NCBI GenBank assembly: GCA_037783545.1
Contig: JBBELK010000836.1
Location: 62,001-126,000, forward strand
Direction: 5' to 3'
Source of the DNA: Henricia sp. BOLD:AAB3569
Taxonomy: Eukaryota > Echinodermata > Asteroidea > Spinulosida > Echinasteridae
Length of the DNA stretch: 64,000 nt
Both the position numbers and the translations under genes were made by a program. How positions within the stretch are numbered: the stretch's first letter is position 1; every line of letters begins with the position of its first letter. Under the pieces are notes generated by a model. The model was not told the origin of the DNA. It did not search any database and saw nothing but the letters and a program-made list of their open reading frames with translations. Shown here one piece after another: positions 60,933 to 64,000 of the stretch.

Positions 60933-62580
60933 CTGGCAGCCAACAGATGTTGCCATTCCGGTGACTTTGCTCAGGAATTCCTGACACTGTTCCGTTTTGA
61001 GTTCCAGCATAAATCGTGCTGTTTCGGTGACGATGGTTGCTTGGTCTGCAAAGACCGCCCTCAAGTCTTCGGTCAAGTAGTGCACCATGCTGATTGATAA
61101 GATAGTAATGACAATAATGGTTATGCATGACAGGAAAAATGATGTAAAATTGTTACCAGAATGTTGCAGCTACTGATCTGCAAACAAAAAATTCCAGCAT
61201 TACCAAAATGTCTGTGAAAGTTTTCCTACAGGTACGTTAGTCACTTTTTGATGCATTATAAATTCCCTGTTCCCAGGCAAGATAGCATTTCCAGGTAAAA
61301 ACTAGATATTTGGACCACAGCTGCAATCTCAATAGGGAGGGCAATGAACGCAATATTTGGTATGGTTCCTAATCACCTTTGAATTTATACAACCAAACTT
61401 GGGACGAGAGCAAAAAGGTTCAGTCCACAAAATGAAGAGAATATTAAGAAAAACCTCAAATAAAAACAAATTGTGAAATGATTTGAAACCAAAATATAAA
61501 CTACCAATTGTTTTGTTTTCTTCATAAAATAAAAAATGCATTCAACTTAGTTCACCATTTCAGAATCCCCTTGGACACAAAGTTGAAGATTTAACTCACC
61601 TGTTAGAGAGGTACACAATGTCAAACAAGGCTGCATATTTGCCTTTCTTGTGTATTTCACGAGCTGAACCAATCGGGAGAAAGTGGATCTTGACATCGTC
61701 TATTGTGATGAATTCTATGTGAGACGAAAACAATCTCAATCAGGGAGGACTTATTTGCTAGCATTTATTTTTAAATTATTTTAAATAATTTTGTTTTTAA
61801 TCAAAATCATTCCAGGACTGTAACAACTGATTTAAGCCCATAAAATTCCATTTCCAAAATAATAAAAAAATAACCCAAAAAAAACTCACCTTGCTCGACA
61901 TTAGTTGATTTCTTCAGACTATTTTCTTCAGATCTTTTCTCAGTATTTATCACTCCATTTTTATCACTCTCTTCTTCTTCTTCTTTCTCTTCTGTGATTT
62001 CTTCAAGTGTCGCTCCTTCTGATTTATCTTTGTCCTTGGTCTTTGCATCTTTACTTGGCTTTGGAAGAACGTATCTCTGTCCCGTTGACAGCTCGTGTAA
62101 GATGGCCAATACGTTGTATTCTGAGATGTCTTGTGACGTCTAAGAAATTGACCAGAAAAGGCATTATTAATGCGATAAAGTTGCTATGACTCAGTGGCTC
62201 AGTTGATGAACTTGTTTTCAAGCATAAATCATGGTTGTAATCAAGTTCATCGCAAATCAAGTTACAAGCTACAAAGGATAAACACGCAAAAAAGTCTTTG
62301 TTGGAATTCATTTGAATAGCTTGTGACTTGAATTAAGACCCAGGGACTTGTGGTTGACATATGAAGGCTTGTGAGGACTTATAAAGGCTTGCAGATGGAC
62401 TTGTGATGGACTCGACTACAATCCTGGCCCAACTTGAGTAATCTTGAGCAGACCAACCTTTGTATACATTTCATTAGTCTTCTTCATCAGGCTCGGTTCG
62501 TCACATTTGATACCAAATGCCAGATACGGACTGCCGACGATGTCTCCCCAGTACCCTCGCTGAGGTACGTTTCCACTGGG
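60933..62580 (-). CDS. DNAAF3: DNAAF3, dynein axonemal assembly factor 3 (partial, four exons)
   Basis: Four - strand exons join in frame: 62458-62580, 61890-62139, 61600-61714 and 60933-61089 (645 nt, 215 codons). The first encodes PQRGYWGDIVGSPYLAFGIK, the hallmark of the DNAAF3 family. Then come YNVLAILHELSTGQRYVLPK, a long Lys/Glu-rich insertion, the core IDDVKIHFLPIGSAREIHKK, YAALFDIVYLSN, and TARFMLELKTEQCQEF. DNAAF3 is a cytoplasmic factor needed to preassemble inner and outer dynein arms for cilia and flagella. The N-terminal exons lie beyond the right edge of the window. The C-terminus below 60930 is not resolved. The gene is convergent with the receptor. Confidence 0.9.
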
Positions 62581-62822
62581 CTGAAAAAGGAAAAGTCAAG
62601 TGTGTACTTTAACAAGGAGTTTGCCTGTACAGGTTCAACAATTTGTATGATGAGATTAGAGGATAGTAACTGATACTCGTGTGGTAGTATTGTGAGGTTC
62701 CAATCAACTTGCATTTCTTGTTTACTAGCTGGTTATATAGTCTATATTTGTGCAAATTCAACAAGACATTTTTTTTCCCAGTTTATTCACATCATTTGCT
62801 TTGATTTTCAATTCTGCACACC

Positions 62823-64000
62823 ATACTGGCCACTATAAAAAGGTGGCCACTTTACAAAGGTTGCAGTAGCATTATGCACATGGCATTTGGGACCAAAGAC
62901 AGGTAGCCACTATAAACAGGTGGCCACTTTACAAAGGTTGCAGTAGCATTATACACATGGCATTTGGGACCAAAGATGGGTGGCCACTATAAACAGGTGG
63001 CCACTTTACAAAGGTTGCAGTAGCATTATACACATGGCATTTGGAACCAAAGATGGGTGGCCACTCTAAACAAGTGGCCTCTTTATAAAGGTTGCAGTAG
63101 CATTATACACATGGCATTTGGGACCAAAGATGGGTGGCCACTATAAACAGGTGGCCACTTTACAAAGGTTGCAGTAGCATTATACACATGGCATTTGGGA
63201 CCAAAGACAGGTAGCCACTATAAACAGGTGGCCACTTTACAAAGGTTGCAGTAGCATTATACACATGGCATTTGGGACCAAAGACAGGTGGCCACTATAA
63301 ACAGGTGGCCACTTTACAAAGGTTGCAGTAGCATTATACACATGGCATTTGGGACCAAAGATGGGTGGCCACTATAAACAGGTGGCCACTTTACAAAGGT
63401 TGCAGTAGCATTATACACATGGCATTTGGGACCAAAGACAGGTAGCCACTATAAACAGGTGGCCACTTTACAAAGGTTGCAGTAGCATTATGCACATGGC
63501 ATTTGGGACCAAAGACAGGTAGCCACTATAAACAGGTGGCCACTTTACAAAGGTTGCAGTAGCATTATACACATGGCATTTGGGACCAAAGATGGGTGGC
63601 CACTATAAACAGGTGGCCACTTTACAAAGGTTGCAGTAGCATTATACACATGGCATTTGGGACCAAAGATGGGTGGCCACTATAAACAGGTGGCCACTTT
63701 ACAAAGGTTGCAGTAGCATTATACACATGGCATTTGGGACCAAAGACAGGTAGCCACTATAAACAGGTGGCCACTTTACAAAGGTTGCAGTAGCATTATG
63801 CACATGGCATTTGGGACCAAAGACAGGTAGCCACTATAAACAGGTGGCCACTTTACAAAGGTTGCAGTAGCATTATACACATGGCATTTGGGACCAAAGA
63901 CAGGTAGCCACTATAAACAGGTGGCCACTTTACAAAGGTTGCAGTAGCATTATGCACATGGCATTTGGGACCAAAGACAGGTAGCCACTATAAACAGGTG
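62823..64000. repeat. 77-bp tandem repeat, about 15 copies, running off the window
   Basis: TGGCATTTGG anchors occur at 62881, 62958 and 63035, giving a 77-bp period that continues to the end of the window. Within each unit a 17-base half is itself duplicated: TGGCCACTATAAACAGG followed by TGGCCACTTTACAAAGG. Two unit types (GACAGGTAGCC and GATGGGTGGCC) alternate irregularly. It lies inside a DNAAF3 intron. It is unrelated in sequence to the 76-bp array. Confidence 0.96.

Overview
This is animal (metazoan) nuclear DNA, not prokaryotic. It is AT-rich, has spliceosomal genes with hundreds of bases to kilobases of intron, tRNA-derived SINEs with ATT-rich tails, and many short palindromic DNA transposons (MITEs). 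The gene content is a leucine-rich-repeat GPCR with an extremely mosaic ectodomain plus an axonemal dynein assembly factor. That fits a marine invertebrate with motile cilia; an invertebrate deuterostome such as an echinoderm, hemichordate or amphioxus is my guess, but the sequence alone does not settle the phylum.

Layout. Positions 1-11182 hold no gene I can support; they are intergenic DNA littered with SINE, MITE and fold-back elements. From 11183 to 56866 on the + strand runs one very large gene. I could assemble it from splice sites as 50 coding exons totalling 8160 nt (2719 codons plus stop), with the reading frame preserved at all 49 junctions. In order it encodes a signal peptide, two kringles, a PAN/apple domain, three F5/8C (discoidin) domains, a C-type lectin-like domain, an EGF domain, an unrecognised Cys-containing segment, three CUB domains, two more lectin-like domains, seven LDL-receptor class A modules, an LRR cap with seven LRRs, a relaxin-receptor-type hinge, seven transmembrane helices and a cytoplasmic tail carrying a degenerate kinase-like stretch. 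It is a GRL101/LGR-type (LDLa+LRR) receptor with an unusually large ligand-binding ectodomain. Intron 1 (12.6 kb) contains a 32-copy, 76-bp tandem array and several nested transposons.

A separate intronless 482-codon ORF lies antisense inside the intron between LDLa modules 3 and 4 (47492-48940), with a CpG-rich stretch just upstream of its start. I do not recognise its product.

Downstream, 56867-60668 is 3' UTR and intergenic DNA. From 60933 to 62580 on the - strand are four clear exons of DNAAF3, convergent with the receptor. The 5' part of DNAAF3 lies beyond the window. The last ~1.2 kb of the window is a 77-bp tandem array inside a DNAAF3 intron.

The receptor and DNAAF3 are tail-to-tail neighbours with no evident functional link. 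The most notable biology is the receptor's domain collection, its pseudokinase-like tail, the nested gene, and several fold-back (template-switch-like) palindromes next to exons.
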